A stretch of DNA of 64,000 nucleotides from Tritrichomonas musculus (Eukaryota > Parabasalia > Tritrichomonadida > Tritrichomonadidae). The notes under the pieces were generated by a model. That model did no database searches. It saw nothing but the letters and a program-made list of their open reading frames with translations, and was not told the DNA's origin. Location: contig JAPFFF010000004.1 of assembly GCA_039105265.1 (NCBI GenBank), positions 5,270,001 to 5,334,000 of the forward strand. Direction: 5' to 3'. Made by a program: the position numbers and the translations under genes. Shown here one piece after another: positions 18,262 to 30,000 of the stretch; positions within the stretch are counted from its first letter, which is position 1; the number at the start of each line of letters is the position of its first letter.

Positions 18262-20403
18262 TCATATTTCTATTCCAAATCCTTCATAAAATTCATTTGT
18301 AATATTAGGAACATTTATTTGATTGCCTTTTTTATTATTTTGCATTAGAAAATCTGAGAAACAAACTATTTTATGCAAAGGATCATATACTAAATAATTA
18401 TCTTTAAATATCTCATAAAGAATTTTATATGTGCTATCATTATTTAATCCTAAACGACATAAATCATCAGATATTGGAGGTAATGTGCTTTTTGGGTTTT
18501 TATTGTTGAGTTCTGTAATATGCTTTTCAATTTCATTTAATTTAAAGCCATATTTTTTCAATAATGCTATAAACAATAAAATGTATGAATGAGGAAATTC
18601 AATTGAATTAAATAATAATTCAATTGCATCATCAATTTTGTCTCTAATTGTTTCATCATATATATAAATGTTGGCTAAATTGTATTTAGCTAAAATATCA
18701 TTTTTTTTATGAATTGCTTCTTTTAGGTATTCAATAGCATTCATTGTTCTTGCTGGTATTTTATCTTTATAACCCATTTTGTATATAATTGCAAGGTTAT
18801 TTTTTGCATATTTATCATTAAAAGAAGATCCTTCTTTGTAATAATGAATTGCCTGTTCAATGTCTCTATCAATATATTTACCTTGATGATAGAGACATCC
18901 AACTACAAAATGAGCAGGAAAAAAACGATTAATAGATGCAAGATTAACTAATAAAATTCCTTTCTTTATATTTCTCTCTATATATTTTCCTTCATAGTAC
19001 ATTAATCCGAGATAATATTGTGCCTTTGAATGATTCTGATTTGCAGCTAGTGTATAATAATATATAGCTTTGTTTATATCTGGCAAAATGTATTTGCCTT
19101 TATGATAAATATTTCCTAGCATATATTGTGCTTCAGAGAATCTTTGATTTGCACAGAGGGTAAAATAATGGATAGCTTTTTGGATGTCTCTTGACTTGAA
19201 TTTGCCTTCATAATATAAAAAACCAAGATTAAATTGTGCTTCTTGATGATTTTGATTTGCAGCGAGTGATAAATAATGAATTGCTTTGTCAAAGCCTTGC
19301 TTACCATACTTTTCATCTGAATAAAATATAACACCGAGACATTTTTCAGATCCAAGTCCTCCTAAGTTAGATGTGTATTCTCCATCAGGGTTGTTAGAAA
19401 TTAATCTATCAAAATCAATTAAAACAGCATTTTTATTTTCATCAATAATGATGTTATTAGGTTTTAAATCGCGATAAATCAATTTCTTTGAATGAAGATA
19501 TTCGAAGATCACAATTAATTCAAAAACAATTGTAACAGCATCGTTGTAACTCAATTTATCTCTATCAATATAATTCAAAGTTTTGCCATTAATAAATTCC
19601 ATAACAAGGTAATTTTCACCTTCAGGCGTGTCGAAAAATTTTGGTAAAAAAATGTGGTTGAGCTTCTTATAGTTCTCTTTTTCTCTTTTTATTAATTTTG
19701 GAACTTCATCATCATTAAAATGTGGGATTTTCATTGCCATCAATTCACATCTCTTTAAATGATAAATTAAATCAACTCTAAAAATAGAACCAATCCCAAG
19801 ATTTCTCAAAACAACAAAATCTTCTTTCTTTACTGTTATTCTATTTGAATCATGAATATGATTTAAAGTTCGATCTTTTTTAGTTTTTTCATAGCTTTTT
19901 TTGATTAAATAGCCAGTTATACATGGAATAATGAATGACCAGATTTTTCTAAAAATTTCATTTGATTGTTGAATCACAAATTTATTTTTTAAGTTTTGGT
20001 TTTCTTCTTGAAAAATTGAGTCGTTAATAATTTCTTTTGAAATGACAGGAATTTTACCTTTTTTGTGTAAAAAAAGAACTGGAATATGCTGATTTTCTGA
20101 AAGAAATTTATTAGTATCATTCTCACTGGCAAGCATTAAAGTATTTTCAAAAACATGAATTGAATATATTATTTTTTGATTATGATCGAAAAGCTCGATT
20201 TGGTTCATGACAATCATTTTTGATTCTTTTGCATTTAAATTGATTTTTGATTTGATTTCGTCAAAATTGTTATTAACGAAGAATATTGAAAATTTGGTAA
20301 TAAAGAAATTTTTATTTGTAATATTGAATGCGTTATCTCTTAAAAGTTGGATAAACGTTAAAAAATCTTGGAAATTAATCTTAATCGTGGTTCCAGGAAA
20401 CAT
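18262..20403 (-). CDS. Truncated kinase fused to Sel1 repeats
   Basis: 713 residues from an ATG at 20403. Residues 1-190 are an uncharacterised N-terminal region with a hydrophobic stretch near 154-167. The kinase N-lobe follows: ATP-site loop LGIGSIFRV, beta-3 lysine K225 (MAMKIPHF), the catalytic loop YRDLKPNN (D312; His of HRD replaced by Tyr), and FD where DFG should be (DFD, 330-332). The protein then leaves the kinase fold: no activation segment, APE motif or C-lobe, and Sel1 repeats start by residue 370. About eight Sel1 units run to residue 650. Compared with the paralogue at 42286-46716, which keeps the C-lobe, this is an in-frame internal deletion. It is probably a scaffold with at best a non-functional kinase remnant. 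Confidence 0.85.
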   Translation of the reverse strand: MFPGTTIKINFQDFLTFIQLLRDNAFNITNKNFFITKFSIFFVNNNFDEIKSKINLNAKESKMIVMNQIELFDHNQKIIYSIHVFENTLMLASENDTNKFLSENQHIPVLFLHKKGKIPVISKEIINDSIFQEENQNLKNKFVIQQSNEIFRKIWSFIIPCITGYLIKKSYEKTKKDRTLNHIHDSNRITVKKEDFVVLRNLGIGSIFRVDLIYHLKRCELMAMKIPHFNDDEVPKLIKREKENYKKLNHIFLPKFFDTPEGENYLVMEFINGKTLNYIDRDKLSYNDAVTIVFELIVIFEYLHSKKLIYRDLKPNNIIIDENKNAVLIDFDRLISNNPDGEYTSNLGGLGSEKCLGVIFYSDEKYGKQGFDKAIHYLSLAANQNHQEAQFNLGFLYYEGKFKSRDIQKAIHYFTLCANQRFSEAQYMLGNIYHKGKYILPDINKAIYYYTLAANQNHSKAQYYLGLMYYEGKYIERNIKKGILLVNLASINRFFPAHFVVGCLYHQGKYIDRDIEQAIHYYKEGSSFNDKYAKNNLAIIYKMGYKDKIPARTMNAIEYLKEAIHKKNDILAKYNLANIYIYDETIRDKIDDAIELLFNSIEFPHSYILLFIALLKKYGFKLNEIEKHITELNNKNPKSTLPPISDDLCRLGLNNDSTYKILYEIFKDNYLVYDPLHKIVCFSDFLMQNNKKGNQINVPNITNEFYEGFGIEI

Positions 20404-20979
20404 TTATGTTATTAGTTGATGAATTAGGAAATGTTATATGAAAAATAAATCAGAATCGTATTTTCTATGAGTGTTTTCAAAATCGAAAAGTTTACAAAAG
20501 TTAGAATTTCTTAGACCAAATGAAACTTTAAACCAAATGAAAAATTTATGATTACTGAAATTTAGGGGAGTATTAAACAAAACTAAATGTTGATTTTAGG
20601 AAAATAGTTAATATTAGTAGAAATAATACATCCATTTATTAATAATATATATGTAAATAAATTAAAAATGATTATTGCATATTGGCACTTAAAGCAAATT
20701 CCAAAATCCTTTTGGTTATTGAATTAAAAAATGATTGTCTATAACATAATTTCATTGTAATTATGATAAATTTTACAATTCAATCAGAATCTACTCAAAT
20801 CTTGCAAATTTGGAAGTTAAATAGTTTTTAATGGTGGATAGACAGTGATATATTAATAAGAAGAAAGCAGTAAAAATATTTAAAGGTTGGACAACTTGAA
20901 AAATTAAGAATTTTTTCTTATTTATACTAATCTTTCAAATTGTTTATTATTATGTTTTTTTGAATGAAAAATCCAATGT
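20404..20979. other. AT-rich intergenic spacer
   Basis: Upstream region of the minus-strand kinase-Sel1 gene. No other feature recognised. Confidence 0.5.
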
Positions 20980-21250
20980 TTGGAGATTGGAGATTTCTTG
21001 TTGTTGTTTAGATTATCAATATTTATTGTTCCTGCTATTAATGGATGATAACAATTAAATTAAAAAATATCTGCATGTTCAAAACTATTTAATTTTTGAT
21101 ATGCTATATAAATCTTACCACTATCAAGCTTTTGCGTTTTGACGTCAATTAATCTTTTACCTTTTGCTTGATGTATATATTTTATTTCATGCAGAACTAT
21201 TGTGTTAATTATTCTTGATGATCTTTTCAATATTATAAACCTATCATCAT
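20980..21250 (-). pseudogene. Decayed coding relic, unknown
   Basis: About 80 codons in one frame read like protein with a single TAA: KRSSRIINTIVLHEIKYIHQ, AKGKRLIDVKTQKLDSGKIY, IAYQKLNSFEHADIF, stop, FNCYHPLIAGTINIDNLNNN. The family is not recognised. Similar shreds continue to about 21380. Confidence 0.3.
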
Positions 21251-21380
21251 TCTATTATAAAAATGTTGAGAAATCTTTATGCTTACTGCTCAAATGGCAA
21301 ATGATGATGTTGTAGCTATCTTTGCTCTCTTTGTTGTTCAACTCAAAAAATTTGTAAAATGATTTGTAATCAAATTTATA

Positions 21381-21995
21381 TAAAATCACTGATATCAATA
21401 TCTGTTAAAAATTCTTTTTAAAGAATGATAAATGAGCAATCCAAGTCAGCCCTGAGAATGCCAGCCAATTTAATACAATTAATATTATCACTGTAATTGC
21501 TTTAATCCTATTATTTATTTTCTCTGTGGTTGAAATAATAAATGATTACAAGAAATTTAGAAATTGGAAAAAAAATTGAGAAAAGGAAAAAAATTTCTGT
21601 TAACAGAAATCAAATATTTGCATAATCATTTCAATGAAACCTTTGGTTTAGAATAATCATTCAACATTGAGATTAGTCGTTATTTCAAAGTTTAATGATA
21701 AATTTACCTTTTTTTTTTTTTTTTTTTTTTTTATAGATGCCAGATTATTTATAAATGTTAAATTTTTACATATAGGATATCATAATATCATAACCAAGAT
21801 TTCCATAAATGCCATGCAACTTTTTTCCCATGCTGAAATGAATATTATATGAATTTGTAATTTATCTTTTTAATTCATTTTCAATGAAATTTTTTATTTG
21901 CTTTTAGTACCATACAACAGCACTCTCAATGCATATCATTTCTTTAGACTTATAATTTAAAAAAAATAAAGCATAATAAAATTAATTAAATTATT
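21381..21995. other. Intergenic spacer with T tract
   Basis: A T run of about 20 near 21711-21732. The short plus frame across it is an artefact of the tract. Nothing else seen. Confidence 0.5.
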
Positions 21996-22694
21996 TTAGT
22001 CTTGTTGATTTTGATTGGTCATGTTTTGATTGCTTTCAATTTCTACTTGTCCTTCTGCAATGCTGCTTTCTTCAATTGGATTTTTCTTTCCTAAACAGTA
22101 TGCAACAATAAAAGTAATAATTGATATTATGTTGATGATTGCAAGAATTAATAAAGGTGTCCCATTTTTTTCACAATAGTATCCAGGATCTTCAGCAAAT
22201 TTTTCAATTATTTTTCTATTTTCTACTGAATAATCGGGACCACCACCATACCTGCAAAGTTCATTAACATGCAGAATTTTTTCTAAGTAAGCCACACAAT
22301 TTCCTTTTGGATCATGATTTAATCCAAATATTGAACAAATGATTGCAATGAATGAAGCAATGAAATTGATTATCAATATAGTTTTCCCCATTGTAATTTT
22401 ATATGTTAATTCTTGGTTATTAATAAACTTTTGCTTTGCTCTAAAAACTATATAAACAATTAAATAAACGATAAATGTTACAAGGCCAACTATGGCAATA
22501 ATTCCTGAAACTATTGATAAATAGTACACAACTGCTGGTTTTCCTGTAATAAAGTTTGGACAAATATCTAATTTTGAAAACCAAACGAATCCTATTATTG
22601 CCAAGATAAAACTTGTCAGTACATTAACACCAACCGAAACAAGAAAAATGATTTTTTGGGGATTAGAATCGATATCTGGATATTGCTTACCCAT
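21996..22694 (-). CDS. Four-transmembrane (tetraspanin-like) protein
   Basis: 232 residues with four hydrophobic helices at about 16-40, 58-86, 104-125 and 179-203. The loop between helices 3 and 4 is the largest (about 53 residues) and holds three Cys (CVAYLEK, ELCRYGG, YYCEKNG), consistent with an extracellular disulfide-bonded domain. The C-terminus is cytosolic and polar (EESSIAEGQVEIE, then Asn/Gln-rich). The order fits trichomonad tetraspanin-like surface proteins, but the diagnostic CCG motif is not present, so the assignment is by topology only. Confidence 0.7.
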   Translation of the reverse strand: MGKQYPDIDSNPQKIIFLVSVGVNVLTSFILAIIGFVWFSKLDICPNFITGKPAVVYYLSIVSGIIAIVGLVTFIVYLIVYIVFRAKQKFINNQELTYKITMGKTILIINFIASFIAIICSIFGLNHDPKGNCVAYLEKILHVNELCRYGGGPDYSVENRKIIEKFAEDPGYYCEKNGTPLLILAIINIISIITFIVAYCLGKKNPIEESSIAEGQVEIESNQNMTNQNQQD

Positions 22695-23469
22695 TGTTAG
22701 TTTTGATTCAATTATATAAACAAAAGTTTTTTTTAGTTTTTGAATATGATGGTTAATTGTTTTGTGATAATGATGATATGTTGTAGAATTTACATTTTAC
22801 TTCAAAAAGTTATAAACTTTTGAATTAATTCTATTGAATTTAAACTAATAAAATTTAGTTCAATAGTTATAAACGAAATAAAAGAATTTGTTGAAAATAA
22901 ATATTTTTTATGATAATTAAAAAAATATTAATCATAATAATATTATTATAATTTTTGTTCTAATTTATAAATTATATATTCGTTGATTTCATTACATTGG
23001 ACTATAATTATAAAATATATATCATATTTTTATTTTACTATAAATTCTTCTAAGCATTCGTGAATTATTGTTTTATATTTTGATATTGATTATACTCAAT
23101 TAAAAAAAAAAATATTTAAATTCTTTTTCTGGGCATGCTATTTGAAATTTTATATACTTATATTTTAAATGACAATATATAATGTATATTAATAAGATTT
23201 TATAGAAATATTAAAATATTTTAATAAAAAAATGAAAACAGTTTCATTTTAATCTTTGAGAAACAATTATACCATAATTCCATCTTATATTTTATTGCAA
23301 TTATTTTTCTATATTTATCTCATTATATATTTACCATTTTCTAAAGATTGTTTTATATTCAAAATTTTTTCCAATTTCAATCATGTACATTAATAATTTT
23401 TCCGATTTCAATATACAAGTATAAAAATTCTATTAGGTTAAATGTGCTTTTCGATATAATGTATGCAAT
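22695..23469. other. AT-rich intergenic spacer
   Basis: No supported feature. Confidence 0.5.
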
Positions 23470-23575
23470 TAAGACATACTTCAGAAATTTCAACCATCTC
23501 ACGATGAATAAATTTATGAAAACTGCATCAGTAATTTTTTAATCAATTTCAAAATATTTCGCTTCTTTTTCATCT
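23470..23575 (-). pseudogene. BTB-like domain relic
   Basis: The minus strand reads VIPLIDEKEAKYFEID, a TAA, KITDAVFINLF, then a frame shift into the equivalent of HRERV. It matches the intact BTB-like protein at 34390-34908 (IPLIDEDEMKYLEIDEKTID) at both the DNA and protein level. Confidence 0.55.
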
Positions 23576-23609
23576 ATCAGTGGAATAACTTATTAAATAT
23601 TAATTTCTC

Positions 23610-23820
23610 TTTTTTTTTTTTTTTTTTTTTATTAAAATAGAATTATTACATCTTTTCATCTTTTGGTAAGTTTATTTGCTGTTTTAGGATTATTGGCTAG
23701 AATAAGTATAATTGAAGAAAAAAAAGTTTAATTATTTCATATTTATTGATATCTATTGAATTTAATCAATTTATTTTAATACTATAGATATAAAATATCT
23801 GAAATCGACATCCAATATAG
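23610..23820. other. T tract and unassigned AT-rich DNA
   Basis: T run at about 23611-23630; otherwise nothing recognised. Confidence 0.4.
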
Positions 23821-23824
23821 CTTT

Positions 23825-24245
23825 CTTCTGATTGAAATCATCAAAATCATCATGATCGAAATCTAAATCATGATCGAAATCAATTACTAGAAGTTCACAA
23901 TCTTCATTTGATGTGTTAGTTGTTGGATTTCTATATCCATTCGATCTATTGTAGTTTCATCGATTGGGTTGTCTTATGACCTAATCTTTTTTCATCGACG
24001 AAAATCTCAATTTTTTTTGTTTTCTTAATTTTTTGAAAATTCTTTGTAATTGATTCATGATTAGTTTTTGTGCTAACACATTTTAATAGTGATTTTTGTT
24101 CTTCAACAAGTGCTTTTTCGGTTCTTTTCATGTCAAAACTTTAGTGAGTTTGACAAATGCAACACCATTTGATAAATCTTTGGGATCTCATTTACTCATT
24201 TACCTGAATTTCTTTTTTCTAACTCTTTAGAAAACCATTGGTAGA
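23825..24245 (-). pseudogene. Calponin-homology (CH) domain relic
   Basis: Starting at 24245 the minus strand reads QWFSKELEKRNSGK, a stop, VNE, then in a shifted frame PKDLSNGVAFVKLTKVLT, another stop and KEPKKHLLKNKNHY. DL.NGV....L..VLT is the CH-domain signature seen in trichomonad actin-binding proteins. Further Lys-rich and then Asp/Phe-rich text (DFDHDLDFDHDDFDDF, a small internal duplication) follows to about 23830. Several stops and shifts make it a relic. Confidence 0.45.
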
Positions 24246-24249
24246 AACT

Positions 24250-26526
24250 TTATTCATTATTACTTTCATCATTTGTTTTTGCATTATTCACAAAATCAAA
24301 CAAATTAGGAAATGAATTTATTATTTCATTTGCTTTTTTTATGTTTTTATGAACACCAATTCCTTTCATGAAACAGAGGGCATAATTATTAACAGATGCT
24401 TTGGTTTTATTTTTATTGAAACTTTTTTCAAACCATTCAAAAGCCTTTTCTCCAAGCATATCTTTATTTTCGACTTTATTGCATGATTGAATATTTTGTT
24501 CATATAACTTTAGGTAATAAATTCCGATATCGGTTGAAAATATTTCATAAAAATCTGAAGCTCCACTTTCAAGAATAATCTCAATTCCTTTTTTGTTATC
24601 TTTTTCTATTCCAATACCATGAGCTATGAAATATCCAAGAAGGCATTGAGAATATTTGTCTCCATTTATTGTTCCTTTTTGAGCAGTTTCAAAAGCCAGA
24701 GAGTAGTTTTTGTCAACTTCAAAAAAGAGTCGAGCTAAAATAAAATATGAAAAATAGAATCCATTTTTAATTGATTTTTCAAGAAGATTTCGTGCTAGTT
24801 CGAAGTCAGGATCAATATTAAAGTTCCCAAATATAAATAATAGAGCATATTTATGATATGCAACTGGATTATTTTGAAATATTCCTTCTTTACACATTTC
24901 AATATAAAAGTCAGATGACAAATAAAAACATTTATCAAAGACAGATGATATTGTTTGGAAATCACAATTATTGATGAGGAATTCAATTAATTTCTTAGGC
25001 TGCTTAGATGAAATGTATTCATCAATTTTCCCAGAAAGAATTGATGAATTTGATATCTTTTCATTATTTTCTTCATTATTTATAATTGTTTTGGCATTTT
25101 CATTATTGTTCTGAATTAAAATTTCATTATACTCTTCATTATTTCCACTTTTTGATCTTATAACATCATCCAGTTGTAGAATACGTTTTTTAGAATCAAA
25201 TGTAACTATTGATTCATCAATATATTTTATAAAGCTTTGATACTCTTTTCTGTTAATATTTTTAGTTATGAAATTATCATCACTTTTTAATTGTTCTACA
25301 ATTTGTTCAAATGTTGGTCTATCATTTGGAAATTGAGACCAGCATTTTTCAATGAGGTTTTTATATGAAGCTGGAATTTGTTTTTTTATTTTAGGCCTAT
25401 GCGAATTAACAACAACTTCAATAAACAATTCATTAGTATTTTTTAAATCCCGAAAAGGAATTTTTTTGGTTATTATTTCATATATGATGAATGCAAATGC
25501 ATAAACGTCACTATTTTTTGAATACTTGTTGGATTCAAAAATTTCTGGGGCCAAATAACTAGGAGTACCTTTGAGTCCTGATGTTGTTTGAAATGTCATG
25601 CTTTGAATACTATGGTATCTTGAAGATAACCCAAAATCTCCTATTTTAGGGAAAAAATTATCATCAAAATAAATATTTTCGGGGTTTAAATTTCTAAGAA
25701 TTATGTTATTTAAATGAAGATAAGCCATTCCTGAAGCTATTCCATATAAGCATATCAGTTTTTTAGTATCATCCCACCTCAGAAAATGATCTCCTTTCCT
25801 TTCAATTTCAAGTATATCTTTTAATGATTTATTTAATGGAAGTTCAGCTACAATTACCGGTTTCAAATGATTCTTGAAGTCAATTGGACTATATCCAATG
25901 AATTTTAATAGTGATGGATGATTTACCTGTGAAATAATATTCACTTCTCTAGAAAGTTGTATTATTTTATCTCTGCTAAGTTGATCGATTTGAATTAATG
26001 ATATCTTGGCCGAATAAAAACAATTGGTGCTTTTTTCTCTTATTTTATAAATTTTATATAAATCACTTTTATTTATGATTGAATCTTTTTCAAAATTTTT
26101 CAAATCCAAAAAGCCATCAGGCAATGAATAAACAATTTCATTTTTCTTTTTTAGCTGATCTTGAGAATGTTTTATTTGTTTTGACAAATTTTTATTGTCT
26201 TCATTAATTAATACTTGAACAGGTTGAGCAAATATACTATTCTTCTCCTCTGCTTTTTTAATATAGTTAATATATCTATAGTACTCTTGTTTGTCAACTT
26301 GAGGAGTGATGAAATCAGTATTTTTTTCTAATTCATTAATAATAGCATCAAATCTTGGTCGACGAAGCCAAAATTGCGACCAACAATCTTTTATTAACTC
26401 TTTATAGCATGCTGGAACAAAATTTGGTATTTCTGGGCGAACCCCATTTTTGATTTTTAAAATTAATTGATAATAATTACAATCATTAAATGGTCTTTCA
26501 TTTGTCATGATTTCATAAACAATCAT
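24250..26526 (-). CDS. TKL pseudokinase with Sel1 repeats
   Basis: 758 residues from the ATG at 26526, but the frame is open further up (to about 26700), so this start lies inside a kinase C-lobe. Residues 1-70 complete that first C-lobe (YEIMTNERPFND, CWSQFWLRRPRFD). A second TKL domain spans about 140-410: K174 in beta-3 and DFG (297-299) are kept, but the catalytic loop is ILRNLNPEN, with Leu for His and N279 for the catalytic Asp, and the glycine loop is gone. This is a pseudokinase. An Asn/Glu-rich linker (450-500) leads to Sel1-like repeats (about 545-740). It sits tail-to-head with the four-kinase gene at 27018-31094, and the two share linker wording (FITxxVDKxEYxxYIxYI). Confidence 0.8.
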   Translation of the reverse strand: MIVYEIMTNERPFNDCNYYQLILKIKNGVRPEIPNFVPACYKELIKDCWSQFWLRRPRFDAIINELEKNTDFITPQVDKQEYYRYINYIKKAEEKNSIFAQPVQVLINEDNKNLSKQIKHSQDQLKKKNEIVYSLPDGFLDLKNFEKDSIINKSDLYKIYKIREKSTNCFYSAKISLIQIDQLSRDKIIQLSREVNIISQVNHPSLLKFIGYSPIDFKNHLKPVIVAELPLNKSLKDILEIERKGDHFLRWDDTKKLICLYGIASGMAYLHLNNIILRNLNPENIYFDDNFFPKIGDFGLSSRYHSIQSMTFQTTSGLKGTPSYLAPEIFESNKYSKNSDVYAFAFIIYEIITKKIPFRDLKNTNELFIEVVVNSHRPKIKKQIPASYKNLIEKCWSQFPNDRPTFEQIVEQLKSDDNFITKNINRKEYQSFIKYIDESIVTFDSKKRILQLDDVIRSKSGNNEEYNEILIQNNNENAKTIINNEENNEKISNSSILSGKIDEYISSKQPKKLIEFLINNCDFQTISSVFDKCFYLSSDFYIEMCKEGIFQNNPVAYHKYALLFIFGNFNIDPDFELARNLLEKSIKNGFYFSYFILARLFFEVDKNYSLAFETAQKGTINGDKYSQCLLGYFIAHGIGIEKDNKKGIEIILESGASDFYEIFSTDIGIYYLKLYEQNIQSCNKVENKDMLGEKAFEWFEKSFNKNKTKASVNNYALCFMKGIGVHKNIKKANEIINSFPNLFDFVNNAKTNDESNNE

Positions 26527-26933
26527 TCCAAAAGCGTAAATATCTCCAAAAAAAGAGTAAGAATTTCCAGAGATAATTTCGGGTGCACAATAGGCATATG
26601 TTCCTTTGAATCCAGATTTAAGTTGTTTATTTTTTTCAATATTTGATGATAAAACTTTTGATAAGCCAAAATCTCCAATTTTCCTTGATGATGATTTGTA
26701 TCCAAAAATATATATTTCAGAACTGATGGATAATTTAATTGGGAAATAATTTCGACTTCTCTAGAAAGATTTGTAATTATATCTTCAGTAAAACATTGAT
26801 CAAGAGAATATCGAGATACTTTTACGGCAAAAACGCAACCTGTTTCTTTTTCAATTGCCTTGTAAACAGATCCAAATCCTCCTTTTCCTATTTTTTCTTT
26901 TTTCTCATATTTATTTAAATCAACAGACACCAT
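26523..26933 (-). pseudogene. Kinase N-lobe of the same TKL gene, frame-broken
   Basis: From the ATG at 26933: NKYEKKEKIGKGGFGSVYKA (perfect glycine loop), VFAVKVSRYS (VAVK lysine), SREVEIISQLNYPSVLKYI. At about 26720 the sequence jumps directly to the KIGDFGLSK region, in another frame, so the hinge and the HRD catalytic loop (roughly 100 codons) are deleted. The remaining frame overlaps that of 24250-26526, which carries DFG, APE (YAYCAPEII) and the C-lobe. The first kinase of this gene therefore cannot be catalytic. Confidence 0.75.
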
Positions 26934-27017
26934 ATCTATAGAAAAATGAAGTTTTTGTAGTTTCTTATCTTGAGGAAAAACTATTTTAATTTTTTTTATT
27001 CTAGGTTCAAGAAAGAT

Positions 27018-30000
27018 CTATTTTTTTGGCATATAATTTTGTTCTTTTATGAATGAAATTGGGTACTCATTAATATATTCTAAATAGTTTCCAAACAATT
27101 CTTTATCAACTTTATCAGTAATGAATGCTTGGTCATTTATAAGTAAATTTACAATTTCATCGAATATTGGACGTTTTTCTTGCTCATGACTCAAACATTT
27201 TTGAATAAGATTACGATAAGAAAGGGGGATTTTTTCAGTAATAATATGTGGTTTATGATGATCATTAAAATAAGGTTTTTCACCTGTCAATATTTCATAT
27301 ATTACAAGTGAAAAATCATAAACATCACTCGCTTTTGAAACTTGCCCTGATGATATGATTTCTGGCGCAAAACAACCTTCTTGAAATGAATGGTAACCAA
27401 TTGAACAGCAAATTGAATTTTCTGATAGAATTTTTGAATATCCAAAATCGGTGATTTTTGGTAATAAAAACTCATCAAGAAGAATATTGCTTGGCCTTAA
27501 ATTGCAGTGAATAATATTGTGAGAATGTAGATATAACATTCCTGCAGCAATTCCAAGTATGCAAATAAGTTTTCGTGTATCATCCCAATCAGTTATTTTT
27601 AGGCCATTTCTTTCAATTTCCAAAATTTTATCTAATGATTCATTCTGTGCCAAATCAAAAACAATCATTGGTTTTGCTTTATCTTTGAAATTTATTGGAG
27701 AATATCCAATAAATTTAATAATTGATGGATGATTTAATTTGGAAAGGACACTTATAATTTGAGATATTATTAAAGTATTGAATTCCATAGGAAATGACTT
27801 GGCAGCATATGATATGCCTGCTTCTTTTTCAATGATATTAAATATCTTACATTTTTTCCCTTTATGAATTGTTTTTTTTAATTCAAAACGGTTTAAATTT
27901 ATAACATCAAATGTCAATGATATACTATTAGCTTCAGTAGTGTATATATCTTTAATATTAACAATATCTCCAAATTCAGGTAGCCCAATACTTTTTATAG
28001 ATAAAAAATCATTGAGCTGGTTAATACCTTGGTTAGGATTAAATGAGACAGGATAATTATCAATATATTGAATATATTCATGATATGAGGTTTCATCAAT
28101 AGTATCAGTGATGAATGAAGAATCTGTTCGAAGGAGTTGAACAATCTCAGAAAAAGTTGGACGTTCATTCGGTTCTTGTGACCAACATCGTTCAATAAGT
28201 TTCCGATATGATGTTCCAATCGGAATATCAAATGAAGGCCGTGTTCCTTTATTAATTATTTCATGTGATATTTCTTTGGCGCTATGAAATTCATAATATG
28301 GTCGATGTCCTGTTAATATTTCATACATAATTAATGAAAATGCATAAACATCACTACTTTTACTATATTCACATTTATTGTATATTTCAGGTGCGATATA
28401 TGCTGGTGTTCCTTTGATCTTTTCTTTATATTCTGTATTCTTTGTTTTATCAATTATTTTTGAAATATCAAAACCAGAAATTTTAGGAAACATATCATCA
28501 TTATGATAAATATTTTCTGGTTTCAAATCTCTATGAATTATATCATGTGAATGCAAATATTCCATTCCTGCTGCAATTCCGTAAATATCAATTAGCTTGG
28601 CCGTATCATTCCAGTATTCATTTGGATCTTGGCTTTTAACTGAATCTAAAATTTTTCTTAATGTATCATTTGGTGCATATTCCATAACAAATGCTGTTAC
28701 AGGTTTCTTTTTTTTAATATTTACAGGACTATATCCTATAAACTTTAGTATTGATGGATGGTCTAATTGCAATAAAATGTTTAACTGTCTAAAAAAATTA
28801 ATAAATGCATGCTTATATTTATAATGTATTACAGCTTTGGGCCATTTAATGCAATACTTTTTATTTGTCCTTTTTTCTGTAAAATTTGATATTTTCCAAA
28901 AACTTGCTTTAACAGCAGGCCCTTGATTATAAACATTAGATATGTTGTAAAAATCAAAATCTAATGATAAATTATATTTTTCTGTTTGGTAAATCCCATA
29001 TAAATTGATTTTAATGTCAATATCAGGAAATGTATGGATTTTAAATTTCATTATATCATCGAGTTCTTGAACATGAATATTGGAATTAAATGAGACAGGA
29101 TAATTATCAATATATTGAATATATTCATGATATGAGGTTTCATCAATAGTATCAGTGATGAATGAAGAATCTGTTCGAAGGAGTTGAACAATCTCAGAAA
29201 AAGTTGGACGTTCATTCGGTTCTTGTGACCAACATCGTTCAATAAGTTTCCGATATGATGTTCCAATCGGAATATCAAATGAAGGCCGTGTTCCTTTATT
29301 AATTATTTCATGTGATATTTCTTTGGCGCTATGAAATTCATAATATGGTCGATGTCCTGTTAATATTTCATACATAATTAATGAAAATGCATAAACATCA
29401 CTACTTTTACTATATTCACATTTATTGTATATTTCAGGTGCGATATATGCTGGTGTTCCTTTGATCTTTTCTTTATATTCTGTATTCTTTGTTTTATCAA
29501 TTATTTTTGAAATATCAAAACCAGAAATTTTAGGAAACATATCATCATTATGATAAATATTTTCTGGTTTCAAATCTCTATGAATTATATCATGTGAATG
29601 CAAATATTCCATTCCTGCTGCAATTCCGTAAATATAAATCAATTTAGCCGTATCATTCCAGGGAGAATTTGGATTTGAGTCTTCAATTTCTAAAAAAAGT
29701 GTACCTGTAATTGCTTCTTCAAGAATAACTGGTTTTGGGTGACCTTTAAAATCAAATGGACTGTATCCAATAAATTTAATAATTGCTGGATGATTTAATT
29801 TTGAAATTATATCAACTTTTTGATAAAAATTAATAATTTCTTCTTTAAAAAAGTTTTTTAATTCATGCTTTTGAATTATCGCTGAATACATATCTTTTGT
29901 TTCAATATTTTCAATCAATGCACTTGAAAGGTTTAAATTATTTATACCAGTGTAATTGATTTTATACTTTTTTATGTTTAAATTGGGATCAAAAGCAGGA

